From: JBAVVD01 sp049697115
GTDB taxonomy: Bacteria; Acidobacteriota; Aminicenantia; Aminicenantales; UBA4085
Reading direction: 5' to 3'
Assembly (NCBI GenBank): GCA_049697115.1
Contig: JBAVVD010000076.1
Coordinates: 1-38,632, forward strand
Length of the DNA: 38,632 bases
In this document: one piece after another, positions 8,014 through 17,911 of the stretch
Layout: every line of letters starts with the position of its first letter
Numbering within the stretch: position 1 is the stretch's first letter
Made by a program: the position numbers and the translations under genes
Notes under the pieces: generated by a model
The model's database searches: none
The model's input: the letters and a program-made list of their open reading frames with translations, nothing else
Told to the model about the DNA's origin: nothing

Positions 8014-10367
8014 GTGCCCTCTCTGAAAACTTCGATTTCATAAATGGACCAGTAGAAGACCGGATCTTCTCCCGTGTTGGTAATCCGGATAAATCTGGCC
8101 TCTTGGGCTGTGAAGAAGACATCCAGAGCAAAATCTTTCGGCTGAAGAAAAACACGAAAAGGAAGGAGTGTGACTTTCTCCTCCGCAACCTTCCACCAAT
8201 GCGATCCGTCTCTGGAAAGTTCGACAAAATACCCTCTGGGAAAGTCTAAAAAACTCTTCCCTATTTTAAGCGAAAAGCCGTTAACGGCCGTGAGACGGCC
8301 GAGGTCTATTTCAAAATAAATTCCTTTTTTCTGAGGCCCGCACTCCCAGCGGGTGAGCAAAGAATCATCCATGGCCAGAGGAGCGAGATCCGTGTTGACA
8401 TTGGAATGCACGTTCCAGCCGACGTTCGGCAGCTTCGGAAACTGAGAGGAAAGTATGGGTGCTTCGGAAGGTTCGGATTCCGGCGTCAGTTCAAACACAT
8501 AATCCTCATCCGACATGTGGACGAGACGAAGCTCGCCTTCTTTCATGTTGGACAATTCCTCTCTGGCTTTCCGGAGTTCAGGCTGCCGGAACGCATCTTG
8601 ATGGAAAATCATATACCGGATGCCGAGCTTCTTCAGATCCCGGATGTTCTGTTCCATCGGCAGCTCCAGCCAGCGACGGCATAGTTCATTGTATAAAGGC
8701 GGGAAATAGCCGCTGAACCCATTGACCAGATTTTTCCAGTGATAGATGGAATAATAAACCCGGAAACATTCCAGGCTTCCGACCCGCTTTCCGGGATGGG
8801 GAAGCGGAATCTCAATCACAGCGAAAGCTTCTCCCTTTTTTGAGGCCAGCCATTGGTAGACTTCGGGGATCTGTTTTTTGACCGGAATGGAATATAAGGG
8901 GATCGGCGCTGAAAAATACTCCGCGAGGATTAACAGAGGAATCACAACGGAAATCAGCCTTCTTTTGAATAAAGACAGACGGGGCAAACACTCTTTGAGG
9001 CCGAATGCCGCGAAAAGGGAGAGAGAAAACATGACAAAAATATGAAACCGGCTGGCCACTCGAATCCCATCAAATCCCGGAACATAGTGATAAAGCAAAT
9101 AATAAGGGCCATTCGGTCCCAAAGTGAATAAAAAAGCCAAAACGAATATTCCCAGGTAGAATCCAAAGACGAGCTTTCCGTCTCTCTCCACTGGGAGGGT
9201 TTTCTTCACGAGGAAAACTCTCTGAACCACTGCACGTCCGATCAAGAAGACCATTGCAAAAACCAGGGGATTCGTCAGGCCATGCGCACTGAATTTGCCC
9301 AGCCCCTTAATGGTTATTTGGAAACCGCCGCTGAAATAAATAAAGAGGCTCAGAATGAGACAAAAGGCAAAAAGCCCGCTCAGGAGTCTGTACACATAAA
9401 GAAAACTCTTCTTTTTTGGAGTATACGTTTTTTTTCGGAATCTCCGGATATAGAAAATTATCCCGGCCAGGGCCAGCAAAAAGGCGGCGATTCCGGGAAA
9501 AAGCTCGCCTTCACTGATTAAAAAAGGAGCTGTGATTCGGCCATAAATCCTGTTGAGGGGAGAGGTGGCCAGAAAGCTTGTGACCCGGGCATAAGCCCCG
9601 ATCTCCCGTGAAAATCCCATTTCGTTCCGGACTTTGATGTATTGGAAATAAAATGGAACCGCGAGGAGAAACACGATCAGGAAACCCCCTGCCAGCTTGG
9701 CCAAAAAACGGATATCCGTGAATTTCTTTTTAGCGATCCCAAAGACAAGAACAAATAACCCGCCAAATAGGATCAGGTATAGGGCATAATAGCCGTTGGC
9801 CAAAACCTGGAGAATAAAAAAAAGCGAAAACAGCAGAACATCTTGGAAGCGGTGGCTTGTAAAGAATTTATGAAGGAAAAGAAAGACCAGAGGGATTCCT
9901 CCGGCGGCCAAAACCTGGATCTGAAAAAGATGCGCAAACATAAAAGGGGAAAACGCATAGATCAGCCCCGCCACAATCGCGGCCAATGTATCTTTGGTCA
10001 AATACCGGGCAAGGAAAAACATTCCCAGCCCTGAAGTGATAAAGGACAGCAAAAGAATTATGTTATAGGCCAAGATCGGATTTTTTGAGATCACCCACAC
10101 GGGAAGGGCGGCTAGCGTTTGGGTGATCAGGAATTCCGAATAGGCGAGAGTTCTTTTATGAGGATAAAAAATATTGGCGTCATAATAATTGGAAAAGTCC
10201 AAATGACTGATTTTGTGGATATTCCAGGAGATGATCCAGCAATTTAAAAGAGGATCTCCCAGGTCGCGCATTCCGGAGCCTAAATTCAAAACAATAGGAT
10301 AGGTGAGGACAAGGGTCAGCCCCGCAAAGAGACTGAAGACCAAAAAATTCCTATATACGCTTTTCAT
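8001..10367 (-). CDS. Polytopic GT-C/YfhO-like membrane protein with C-terminal discoidin-like domain
   Basis: The 788-residue protein begins with a signal-anchor helix (NFLVFSLFAGLTLVLTYPIVL) and a periplasmic loop containing LGDPLLNCWIISWN, whose acidic residue sits in the first large loop as in GT-C glycosyltransferases. About ten more hydrophobic helices run to residue ~480. A soluble region (~485-620) follows, then a C-terminal ~140-residue domain resembling F5/8 type C (discoidin): FEIDLGRLTAVNGF, a GYFVELSRDGSHW strand and ARFIRITNTG near the end. This order suggests a glycosyl- or polyprenyl-sugar transferase acting outside the membrane on cell-surface glycans. The specific donor and acceptor are unknown. 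No dependent neighbour is seen; the metallophosphoesterase gene lies 64 nt upstream in the same direction. Confidence 0.75.
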   Translation of the reverse strand: MKSVYRNFLVFSLFAGLTLVLTYPIVLNLGSGMRDLGDPLLNCWIISWNIHKISHLDFSNYYDANIFYPHKRTLAYSEFLITQTLAALPVWVISKNPILAYNIILLLSFITSGLGMFFLARYLTKDTLAAIVAGLIYAFSPFMFAHLFQIQVLAAGGIPLVFLFLHKFFTSHRFQDVLLFSLFFILQVLANGYYALYLILFGGLFVLVFGIAKKKFTDIRFLAKLAGGFLIVFLLAVPFYFQYIKVRNEMGFSREIGAYARVTSFLATSPLNRIYGRITAPFLISEGELFPGIAAFLLALAGIIFYIRRFRKKTYTPKKKSFLYVYRLLSGLFAFCLILSLFIYFSGGFQITIKGLGKFSAHGLTNPLVFAMVFLIGRAVVQRVFLVKKTLPVERDGKLVFGFYLGIFVLAFLFTLGPNGPYYLLYHYVPGFDGIRVASRFHIFVMFSLSLFAAFGLKECLPRLSLFKRRLISVVIPLLILAEYFSAPIPLYSIPVKKQIPEVYQWLASKKGEAFAVIEIPLPHPGKRVGSLECFRVYYSIYHWKNLVNGFSGYFPPLYNELCRRWLELPMEQNIRDLKKLGIRYMIFHQDAFRQPELRKAREELSNMKEGELRLVHMSDEDYVFELTPESEPSEAPILSSQFPKLPNVGWNVHSNVNTDLAPLAMDDSLLTRWECGPQKKGIYFEIDLGRLTAVNGFSLKIGKSFLDFPRGYFVELSRDGSHWWKVAEEKVTLLPFRVFLQPKDFALDVFFTAQEARFIRITNTGEDPVFYWSIYEIEVFREGTALK

Positions 10368-10431
10368 CTCTGGACTCCACGCAACGGCGGAAACTTAAAC
10401 AGGGCGGACATTCGGATTCCCACCGGGATTT

Positions 10432-12138
10432 CTATAATATTCGGGATGCCACAACATCTCCCAGCCCCACAAATAGAGGAATATTCGTGTGCCCATTATT
10501 GTTGGCCGCGCGCTTGTACTCGACTCGCGTTCCCCACCTGGAAATGGTCAGTTTCGTATAGCCCGACGGCCCCCAAAAGTCCGTCTTCTCTGAGACGGCA
10601 TGAGGCTCCGTCCAGAAACGTCCGAAACTTCCATAATATTTCTTCCACAATTCCCCTTTATACCAACCCAGTTCGCCGCGGTGTTTGGTCGATCCTGCAC
10701 AGATTCCGAACATTCTTTTCTGTCCGCTGCCGAACTCAGCCGATATTTCCTTTACGTGGAAAATATGGTCGTGCCCATAAAAATTTGCCCGCACACCATT
10801 TTTCATCATGACCTCGGTCAGCTCCACCTGCTCCACTCGATGAGGATTCGGACACATCCCTTGATGATCTTCATAAGTGAATAAGGGGCCTCTTCCATAG
10901 CAGTAATCGAACATCTGCTCGTCCGAGCCCCGTGGCCATCCGCCAATCACATTATGGAAAAAAACAAACTTCCAGTTCGTCTCATAGGGAAGAATTTTTT
11001 TAAACCATTCCTTTTGGTCGCTGCCGAGCGTCCATTCTTCCGGCCGTTTGGGCCATTCCCTGCGGATAGAACCATCGCTGTCCAGAACCACAAAAAGAGG
11101 GACGCCCTGTTCTGAAGATCGATCTCCCCAGAAAAGAGGATAATAATTTTCGCTTGAACTGCCTCCCTCGGCGGCTCCCGGCTGTTTAAAATATTTTCTT
11201 CTGTATGTGCCGGCCGGAATCCGGGCCGAGTCGAAGCCTATTTCCCCGTCATGGTTTCCCAAGACCAGATATATGGGAATACTGGGCGTCAGGGCCGAAA
11301 GCATCCTTCTCTCCCTCAGCCAGAGAATTCGGGAAATATCGTCATAATCCCTGGACGTTAAATCCGTGTCCTTCAAACCCAGGCCTTTCCATTTATATCC
11401 GGCGCCTATGCCTGTCGTGTCCCCCATAAGGATGATCAGGTCGGGTGTTTCATTTTTTAAAATGGTACTAATGGCTGACGCCAGGCAGAAGCCGCTCATC
11501 ATCTTGCCTGGATCCGTGGATTCGTCCGGAACATAATGGCGATTTTGTCTCAACTCCTGCAGAAAAAAATTCACGTAGTCTCCGCTCAATCGCATCTCTA
11601 TAAGCGCCGGGTCGTTGACGATTCTCTGCACCATGTCTCCATCATCAAAGGTATGGTCATCGCTGATCAGCAAGACATCCATCCGGCCGCTTTCCTGAAA
11701 AGCCACTGGCGTTCTGACCCGCCGCTCCGGAGTGGCCATCCATTTTCCTTTACTGTTGGCCCTGTATTCCAGACGATAGAATAACTCGGGTCCGGACAAA
11801 ACTCCAGAGACCGGAATATTCAGGCTGTCTTTGACTCCGGAATAGGAGAGGGGAGGGCTTCCGGATATTGAGTTCTTATCTTCAGAGCGGAACAGCTTGA
11901 TATCCAGGCTTTGACCGGCCCTGGGGATGACATTCACAAAGGCCTTCTGATCGCTCAGGAAGGCGATGCGTTCTGAAGCCTCGAACGCTTCCGAATCATA
12001 AGGAAAAGGATATTCTCCCGAAAGGGATTTTCGGGATGTACAGTTGAGAGAAGAGAACAGCGACGCACCCGCCAGCGAGGCCAGTACACCTGTGCCTGCT
12101 CCTTTGAAAAAGTCCCGTCGTTTCAACTTGGATACCAT
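10432..12138 (-). CDS. Tat-exported calcineurin-like metallophosphoesterase
   Basis: The 568-residue protein starts with a Tat signal (KRRDFFKGAGTGVLASLAG, R7-R8). A Cys follows at 33 (SSLNC), but the lipobox is weak, so lipidation is uncertain. After a beta-rich ~100-residue N-terminal part that could be a fibronectin-like domain, as in purple-acid-phosphatase-type enzymes, the metallophosphoesterase motifs appear in order: D-x-H at 160-162 (ISDDH), GDTTG, GNHDGE and GHDHIFH. These six blocks bind two metals. Substrates in the family range from phosphomonoesters to nucleotides and phospholipids and cannot be chosen here. A GGAGAAG ribosome-binding site lies 8 nt before the ATG. The gene ends 64 nt from the membrane-protein start, so co-transcription is likely. 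Confidence 0.85.
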   Translation of the reverse strand: MVSKLKRRDFFKGAGTGVLASLAGASLFSSLNCTSRKSLSGEYPFPYDSEAFEASERIAFLSDQKAFVNVIPRAGQSLDIKLFRSEDKNSISGSPPLSYSGVKDSLNIPVSGVLSGPELFYRLEYRANSKGKWMATPERRVRTPVAFQESGRMDVLLISDDHTFDDGDMVQRIVNDPALIEMRLSGDYVNFFLQELRQNRHYVPDESTDPGKMMSGFCLASAISTILKNETPDLIILMGDTTGIGAGYKWKGLGLKDTDLTSRDYDDISRILWLRERRMLSALTPSIPIYLVLGNHDGEIGFDSARIPAGTYRRKYFKQPGAAEGGSSSENYYPLFWGDRSSEQGVPLFVVLDSDGSIRREWPKRPEEWTLGSDQKEWFKKILPYETNWKFVFFHNVIGGWPRGSDEQMFDYCYGRGPLFTYEDHQGMCPNPHRVEQVELTEVMMKNGVRANFYGHDHIFHVKEISAEFGSGQKRMFGICAGSTKHRGELGWYKGELWKKYYGSFGRFWTEPHAVSEKTDFWGPSGYTKLTISRWGTRVEYKRAANNNGHTNIPLFVGLGDVVASRIL

Positions 12139-12495
12139 AAATCTTCTCCCTTCTCACTGTTAAGACAAAAGTCTCATGGTGAGAGAATCATTCGGAAACG
12201 AGAATCATTTTATCATGTTCTCCTTTAAAAATCCTACAGTCCGGCCTCCTTCATAGCCATGGTTCATTCAAAAAAGCGCTGTGTTTGGCATTCTTTTTTC
12301 CAGCGGCCGGCCGCAGAGTCTATCCGCCGTTCATAGAAAAATACTTAAGCGATAGCTGTTTTTTTACGAAATGTATTTTATAATGAAAATTCTAAAATTT
12401 GCAAAGTGGCGAGAACTCTGCAGTCAGGCATGTGGAATTCACTCTCAGCCATTGGCTTTTATCAAGAACAGACTCATGGATACGGAGGACAAACA
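12139..12495. other. Divergent intergenic region with a 10-bp direct repeat and a -10 candidate
   Basis: This 357-bp gap separates the metallophosphoesterase (leftward) from the BNR protein (rightward). GAGAATCATT occurs twice, at 12183-12192 and 12200-12209, 17 bp apart, a spacing compatible with a regulator binding on adjacent helical turns. A TATAAT at 12379-12384 is a candidate -10 for the rightward gene, with no convincing -35. A 12-bp palindrome of GGCC repeats lies at 12304-12315. No coding region or RNA gene was recognised. Confidence 0.35.
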
Positions 12496-15400
12496 ATGAA
12501 GAGGAATCTTAAAAGTCTGGGGCTGCTTTCTGTCAGCCTGTCTTTCTTCTGCCTTTTTTTCCCCGGCCGCATGTGCGCGCAGAGCGCGGATCAGGTCGGC
12601 AAACTCTTTGAAAAATTCGAATGGAGAGCCATTGGACCGGCGGTCATGGGCGGCCGGACAGTGGACATCGAAGCTGTAGAAAAGAAGCCTTGGATTATTT
12701 ATGCCGCCATCGGGCCGAGCGGAGTCTGGAAGTCGGAAAACAACGGCACCACCTGGAATCCTGTCTTCCACAAAGAAACCACCGTATCCGTGGGAGATAT
12801 TGCGATCTCTCCCTCCAACGCGGATATTGTCTGGGTCGGGACAGGAGAAGCCACGTGCCGGAACAGCGTAACGATCGGAAACGGAGTCTATAAATCCATG
12901 GATGGCGGAAAAACCTGGGCCCATATGAGACTTGACGAAACGCGCCATATCAGCCGCATCATCATCAACCGCCATGATCCGAACACGGTCTATGTCGCCG
13001 CTATGGGGCACCTCTGGGGTCCAAATCCGGAGCGCGGCGTCTACAAGACAATGGACGGCGGAATCACATGGAAAAAAATACTCTTCATCAACACGGACAC
13101 TGGAATCGCTGACCTGGCCATGGACTTTGCGGACGACCGGATTCTCTATGCCGCCGCCTATGAACACCGCCGTCTCCCTTATCATTTTTCCAGCGGAGGT
13201 CCAGGAAGCGGGTTGTACAAGACATCCGATGGCGGAGAAACCTGGAGGCGGCTGAATAAGGACTTGCCCGGGGGAATCCTGGGGAGGATTGGAATCGACG
13301 TATCACGGAGCCATCCGGATGTCGTTTATGCTTTGATTGAATGTTCGGAAGGAGGAATCTGGCGCTCAGAGAATCAGGGGGAGACCTGGAAAAGAATGTG
13401 CAGTGTCGAGACCTTCAAGCGAGTGAACAACCGTCCCTTTTATTACAGTCAGATTCGCATCGACCCCACGGATGACACAAAAATATATGTCTTTTCCACG
13501 GCATTTCATATTTCCGACGACATGGGACAGAAGTTCAAGAGCGTTCAGACCGGAATCCATCCCGACCACCACGCCCTCTGGATTAATCCTGAAAATCCCC
13601 TTCATCTCATCGAGGGAAATGACGGAGGCATTGACATCTCCTATGACGGCGGGAAAACCTGGCAGAACATCCAGCACATGGAGTTGGCCGAAGTCTACCA
13701 GGTCGGATATGACATGAAAGATCCCTATTCTGTCTACTGCGGCCTTCAGGATAACGGGGCATGGGGAGGCCCGAGTGCGACGTATGATCCGGTGGGAATC
13801 ACCAATGATGACTGGTATCCGGTGATCGGCGGAGACGGATTTTATGTCCAGGTGGCCCCGGATGACCCCCACACGGTCTATGCCAATTATCAGATGAACG
13901 GGCTTTCCCGCTTTAACCTGAGAATTCGCAGAGTCAAATCCGTCAAGCCCTTCAGCGCCCTCAAAGAACCGCCCTTCCGGTTCAATTGGAACTCGCCGAT
14001 TCATATTTCTGCCCATGATTCAAAGGTCATTTACTGCGGAGGAAATTATCTATTCCGGACGTCGGATCGAGGTCATTCCTGGGCGATCATCAGTCCCGAT
14101 CTTTCCACAAACGACCCGGAGAAGCAGAAAGATTCTGGGGGGCCCATCTCCACGGAAAATTCCGGCGCGGAAGTTCACTGCACAATCACGACCATTTCTG
14201 AATCTCCGGTAAAAAAAGGTGTGATTTGGTGTGGAACGGATGACGGGAATGTCCAGATCACATTCGACGGCGGTGCCACCTGGACAAACGTCGTCCGCAA
14301 CATCAAGGACGTGCCTCCGTACACCTGGTGTTCGCGCCTCGAGGCTTCGCATTTTGAGGCCGGGACAGCCTACGCCGCCTTTGACGGACACCGCACAAAT
14401 GATTATTCGCCCTATGTCTTCAAAACTACAGATTTCGGGAAGACCTGGGAATCCATTAAAGAAAACCTCCCTGAGTTGGGTTGGGTCCATGTCATCCGCG
14501 AAGACCTGATCAACAAAAACTTGCTCTTTGCCGGCACGGAATTCGGGATTTTTGCCACACTGGACGGAGGAAACACCTGGTTTTCCCTAAAAAACAACCT
14601 TCCCACTGTGGCCGTCCATGACATCGCCATCCATCCCCGTGAAAACGACCTGATGATCGGGACGCACGGCAGGGGAGTATGGATTCTGGACAACATCCAT
14701 TTTCTTCAGGAAATGTCGCCCGAAATTTTAAATAAGGAAATGCATCTCTTCCACATTCGCCCGACTGTTGAATTTTTTCAGGGCTCCACTCATGAGCCCT
14801 ACAGCAAGCCGGTCTATGCGGCAAAAAATCCACCTTACGGAATGATGCTCACCGTCTATTTCAGGACCGAGCCGAAGGAAAAGCCAAAAATCTCGATCTT
14901 CAATTCCGTTGGGGCTCTCAGCTATCAGATCGAACTTCGGAAAAAAGAAGGATTGCTCAGGGAATACTGGAATCTGCAGACCGCCCCGGAGACAGAAGAA
15001 GGAAAGAAGGTGAGCGCGGGCGGTTATTTTGGCGGAACATTTTTGCCGCTTGTGCCGCCGGGTGAATTTACGATCGAGGTCTCTGCCGATCAGCAAAAAG
15101 TGAGAGAGACCGCTGTCGTCAAGCCCGACCCGCGCATAGAGTTCAAGGATGAGGAAAGGGCGGCGCAGAATGAAGCCCTGGCCCGCATTCTTCGGATCTC
15201 CAAAGCAATGGGAATGGCCGTCACATCCACAAGAAACATCGGCCGGCAGATTGATCAACTGGACAAGGAGCTGAAGCCGAAAGAGAAAATTCCTGAACCG
15301 GTACGTCGGGCGGTCGACGCATTCAAGAAAAAGCAGCGTGTCTTGGAAGAAGAAATTGTCCCCAAAGAGATGGGCTCCTTAAGGTCACGGGAGATGGCAC

Positions 15401-15633
15401 TCCGGGGCGGTCCACTGATGCAGCAAATTGTATCTCTGGGGGCATCCATCGCGGGATATCCCTCTTCTCCAACCGAGACCGAGCGGTTGCGCCTCAGAGA
15501 GCTGGAAGAAATCGTTGAAGGCCACATTCAACGCTTGAACAAATTTATCCGGCAGGATATCCATGTCCTCAATGAAATTTTAAAACAGAATAATCTTCCC
15601 ACCGTCAAGGCATTGGAAGAAGTCCTCCTCTGA
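12496..15633 (+). CDS. Secreted sortilin/VPS10-like BNR (Asp-box) repeat protein
   Basis: The 1045-residue protein has a Sec signal peptide (MKRNLKSLGLL... to a cleavage site near MCAQS). About ten Asp-box motifs of the form S/D-x-D/N-x-G-x-T/S-W follow, for example NNGTTW, MDGGKTW, MDGGITW, SDGGETW, YDGGKTW, FDGGATW, TDFGKTW and LDGGNTW. These mark beta-propeller blades of the sialidase/sortilin (VPS10) superfamily. The last ~200 residues are charged and helical and form no propeller. Such proteins are often annotated as glycosyl hydrolases, but the Asp-box does not prove catalysis. GGAGG at 12484-12488 is 7 nt before the ATG at 12496 and the signal peptide begins there, so an upstream in-frame ATG at 12406 is rejected. 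Export to periplasm or surface is likely. Confidence 0.85.
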   Translation: MKRNLKSLGLLSVSLSFFCLFFPGRMCAQSADQVGKLFEKFEWRAIGPAVMGGRTVDIEAVEKKPWIIYAAIGPSGVWKSENNGTTWNPVFHKETTVSVGDIAISPSNADIVWVGTGEATCRNSVTIGNGVYKSMDGGKTWAHMRLDETRHISRIIINRHDPNTVYVAAMGHLWGPNPERGVYKTMDGGITWKKILFINTDTGIADLAMDFADDRILYAAAYEHRRLPYHFSSGGPGSGLYKTSDGGETWRRLNKDLPGGILGRIGIDVSRSHPDVVYALIECSEGGIWRSENQGETWKRMCSVETFKRVNNRPFYYSQIRIDPTDDTKIYVFSTAFHISDDMGQKFKSVQTGIHPDHHALWINPENPLHLIEGNDGGIDISYDGGKTWQNIQHMELAEVYQVGYDMKDPYSVYCGLQDNGAWGGPSATYDPVGITNDDWYPVIGGDGFYVQVAPDDPHTVYANYQMNGLSRFNLRIRRVKSVKPFSALKEPPFRFNWNSPIHISAHDSKVIYCGGNYLFRTSDRGHSWAIISPDLSTNDPEKQKDSGGPISTENSGAEVHCTITTISESPVKKGVIWCGTDDGNVQITFDGGATWTNVVRNIKDVPPYTWCSRLEASHFEAGTAYAAFDGHRTNDYSPYVFKTTDFGKTWESIKENLPELGWVHVIREDLINKNLLFAGTEFGIFATLDGGNTWFSLKNNLPTVAVHDIAIHPRENDLMIGTHGRGVWILDNIHFLQEMSPEILNKEMHLFHIRPTVEFFQGSTHEPYSKPVYAAKNPPYGMMLTVYFRTEPKEKPKISIFNSVGALSYQIELRKKEGLLREYWNLQTAPETEEGKKVSAGGYFGGTFLPLVPPGEFTIEVSADQQKVRETAVVKPDPRIEFKDEERAAQNEALARILRISKAMGMAVTSTRNIGRQIDQLDKELKPKEKIPEPVRRAVDAFKKKQRVLEEEIVPKEMGSLRSREMALRGGPLMQQIVSLGASIAGYPSSPTETERLRLRELEEIVEGHIQRLNKFIRQDIHVLNEILKQNNLPTVKALEEVLL

Positions 15634-15674
15634 TCATTGGACATGGCGTTTTCGGGGAGACAGTGTCTTCCGAA

Positions 15675-16030
15675 TTATTTCTTCTTCAAGTCCGAACAGA
15701 GAATCACCACGTCCTTCAGTTTCTCAAAAGGAAAGAGTGTCCCGCATCATGAAAGATGGCGTAGATCGCACAGCGAATGGAATCCGTGAGGAAGACATCG
15801 CCTGAACGGGTGAGCGTCAGGTCATTGAGCAGATGACCGGCTCCTCTGTCGCCAAACTCATGTTTTTTGATCAGTGTTCCCGTTTTGAGATTGCACTTGA
15901 ACACGGCTGACCAGCCGATTTCTTCGGGAGCAATTTTCACCCAGGGCTGAGAAACCAGAGTGGCGACCCAGAGAATTCTGCGTTCCGGGCCATGCGGGTG
16001 GCGCAGGCGCAGCATTGGCCCCATACGCCC
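15675..16030 (-). pseudogene. Relic of an SMP-30/gluconolactonase-like gene
   Basis: The minus strand encodes ERRILWVAT, then WSAVFKCNLKTGTLIKKHE, then HLLNDLTLTRSGDVFLTDS and AIY. This succession is typical of SMP-30/gluconolactonase/LRE beta-propeller proteins. The similarity starts mid-protein, with no signal peptide or start. Just after AIYAIFHDAG the frame hits a stop, while another frame continues with LFPFEKLKDVV to a TAA at 15675-15677. This indicates a frameshift. Only ~120 of the usual ~300 residues remain, so it is truncated at both ends and broken inside. The boundaries are approximate. It lies convergent to the BNR gene. Confidence 0.7.
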
Positions 16031-16328
16031 CCACCAAAAGGGGAGGATCCCACGGGTAAAAATGGGATGGGTAAAGCGAGGACGGAGGGGCCGTCGCTGC
16101 AATAGGAACGTTGTTCTTGACGATATGACAAAATGAAATCCCATCTGTTTTAAGTCTCACTTCATCAGACTTATTTCTAATGCCCTTTTGTGGGAAAATA
16201 TATTCTATTTCGATGAACGGATTATACGCTCTATAAGCGGTCGAGACCGATCTCTTTATATGGCGCGCAGGCCTCGCCCAAACGGTCAGAAGCATCGGAG
16301 GGTTTGGAACTTGGGCTCTAGATTTTGA
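16031..16328. other. Gene-free stretch upstream of the M16 pair
   Basis: About 300 bp between the SMP-30 relic and the M16 promoter. Short open frames on the minus strand here have no recognisable similarity and may be further eroded sequence of the relic. No RNA gene or strong repeat was seen. Confidence 0.4.
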
Positions 16329-16357
16329 TTAACTTTTGCATTTGAGTTCAGTATAAT
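16329..16357 (+). promoter_or_regulatory. Sigma70-type promoter of the M16 peptidase pair
   Basis: A TTAACT -35 (16329-16334) and a perfect TATAAT -10 (16352-16357) have the ideal 17-bp spacer. An AAAGGAG ribosome-binding site at 16365-16371 lies 10 nt before the ATG. The -35 has two mismatches to consensus. Confidence 0.55.
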
Positions 16358-16381
16358 CTTCCTGAAAGGAGATTCAATCGA

Positions 16382-17896
16382 ATGAAACGCATTCTCACTT
16401 TTCTCTTCGCTATGCTTGCATTCGCTTCGCTGATCGCTACCGCTGAAATCAATCTTGACGTCAAGGAACACCGGCTCTCCAACGGAATGAAAATCCTGGT
16501 CATTCCGAAGTCGGGTGTTCCGCGCGTTGTCTGCCACATCTATTATAAAGTCGGTTCGATCAACGAGCGTCCGGGCATCACTGGTATCGCCCACGTCCAT
16601 GAGCACATGATGTTCAAAGGCACTCGAATCATGGGCGTTACGGACTTTGAAAAGGATTTCGAGATCGACCAGAAGATCGTCGAAATTATGGACAAAATCT
16701 ACCGGGAAAAATACTGGAAAGCCGATGGCGGCGACGCGGAGAAGCTGGCCCAGTGGCAGAAGGAATACGAGGAGTTGGCCAAGGCCGAGAAACAATATAT
16801 CGTCAAGGATGACCTCTGGCAAACCTACATGAAAAACGGCGGTACGGGCCTCAACGCTTCGACCTCGGAAGAAGTGACTGGCTATTACGTGACTCTTCCC
16901 TCGTACAAAGTCGAGCTCCAGATGCTGCTCGAATCCGACCGGATGATGAACACCTGTTTCCGCGAGTTCTATTCCGAAAAGGATGTCGTCATGGAAGAGC
17001 GACGCTTGAGCGAAAACAGGCCCGGTTTTTTATTCAGCGAACAGGTCAACGCGGCCTTTTTCGCCGCTTCTCCCTACCACTGGCGCGTTATCGGCTGGAT
17101 GGATGACCTGCGCAAGTTCACAAAAGCCGACCTGATTGAATTCCATAACCGCTATTACGTCCCGAATAATGCAGTCGCTATCTATGCCGGAAACATCGAT
17201 CCCGACCGCATTATTGCCATGGCTGAAAAATACTTCGGCCGTATTCCGAGAGGACCGGAAAATGAACCCATAAGAACTTATGAACCCCCGCCGTACAGCG
17301 AAAAACGAATGTATGGAGAGGGCCCTGCACCCACCAGTCTCCAAATGATGTTCCATACTCCAATGGATGGTCATCCGGACGTGGCGCCTCTCTCTGTCCT
17401 GGCGGATGTGCTCGGAGCCGGAGGAATCGGCTTTCGAAGAGGTGGCAGGGGCGGGGGGACCGGACGACTCTACAAAATTCTAGTCAAAGAAAAAGAAATG
17501 GCTGTCAATGCGTCCGCCTCCCACCGAGCGCAGTGGTATGTCGGCTCCTTCCAGTTCAACGCCATACCGCGCATCGACAAAGGCGTTCAGCCTGAGAATC
17601 TTGAGAAAGAAATCTGGGCCGAGATCGAAAAGATCAAGAAGGACGGTGTCACTCCCGAAGAGATCCAGAAGGCTAAAAACCGCAGTGAGGCCATGTTCTT
17701 CCGAGGCATGCAGATGTCGATGTTTATGGCCATGATGATCGGACGGGCCGAACTCAACCGCGGCTGGAAGGCGATCCTGACCGATCTCGATTCAATGAAA
17801 AAAGTGACAAATGATGATATCCAGCGCGTGGCGGCAAAATATTTCGTCAAGGATAACAGCCTCACCGCTATTTACAAAAGGAAAATGGGCCGGTAA
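16382..17896 (+). CDS. Exported M16 zinc metallopeptidase (catalytic subunit)
   Basis: The 504-residue protein begins with a Sec signal peptide (ILTFLFAMLAFASLIATA). It carries the inverted zinc motif HVHEH at residues 71-75 (HxxEH) with the usual context GIAHVHEHMMFKGT. The third ligand is expected near E199 in SEKDVVMEERR. Relative to standard M16B peptidases there is an insertion of roughly 45-50 residues between the two (FEIDQKIVEIMDKI to KQYIVKDDLW), predicted helical. A glycine-rich stretch (GFRRGGRGGGTGRLYK) replaces the usual short GGRSSRLYK turn. The substrate is probably peptides in the periplasm. The next gene, 15 nt downstream, encodes a partner without the zinc motif, as in mitochondrial processing peptidase alpha/beta. 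Confidence 0.88.
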   Translation: MKRILTFLFAMLAFASLIATAEINLDVKEHRLSNGMKILVIPKSGVPRVVCHIYYKVGSINERPGITGIAHVHEHMMFKGTRIMGVTDFEKDFEIDQKIVEIMDKIYREKYWKADGGDAEKLAQWQKEYEELAKAEKQYIVKDDLWQTYMKNGGTGLNASTSEEVTGYYVTLPSYKVELQMLLESDRMMNTCFREFYSEKDVVMEERRLSENRPGFLFSEQVNAAFFAASPYHWRVIGWMDDLRKFTKADLIEFHNRYYVPNNAVAIYAGNIDPDRIIAMAEKYFGRIPRGPENEPIRTYEPPPYSEKRMYGEGPAPTSLQMMFHTPMDGHPDVAPLSVLADVLGAGGIGFRRGGRGGGTGRLYKILVKEKEMAVNASASHRAQWYVGSFQFNAIPRIDKGVQPENLEKEIWAEIEKIKKDGVTPEEIQKAKNRSEAMFFRGMQMSMFMAMMIGRAELNRGWKAILTDLDSMKKVTNDDIQRVAAKYFVKDNSLTAIYKRKMGR

Positions 17897-17911
17897 GGAA
17901 AGAGGACGACA

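Noticed and set aside
12304..12315. GCGGCCGGCCGC palindrome as a copy of the site before parA
   Set aside because: Only the GGCCGGCC core is shared, and that core occurs several times in coding sequence of this GC-moderate genome, so it is not specific.
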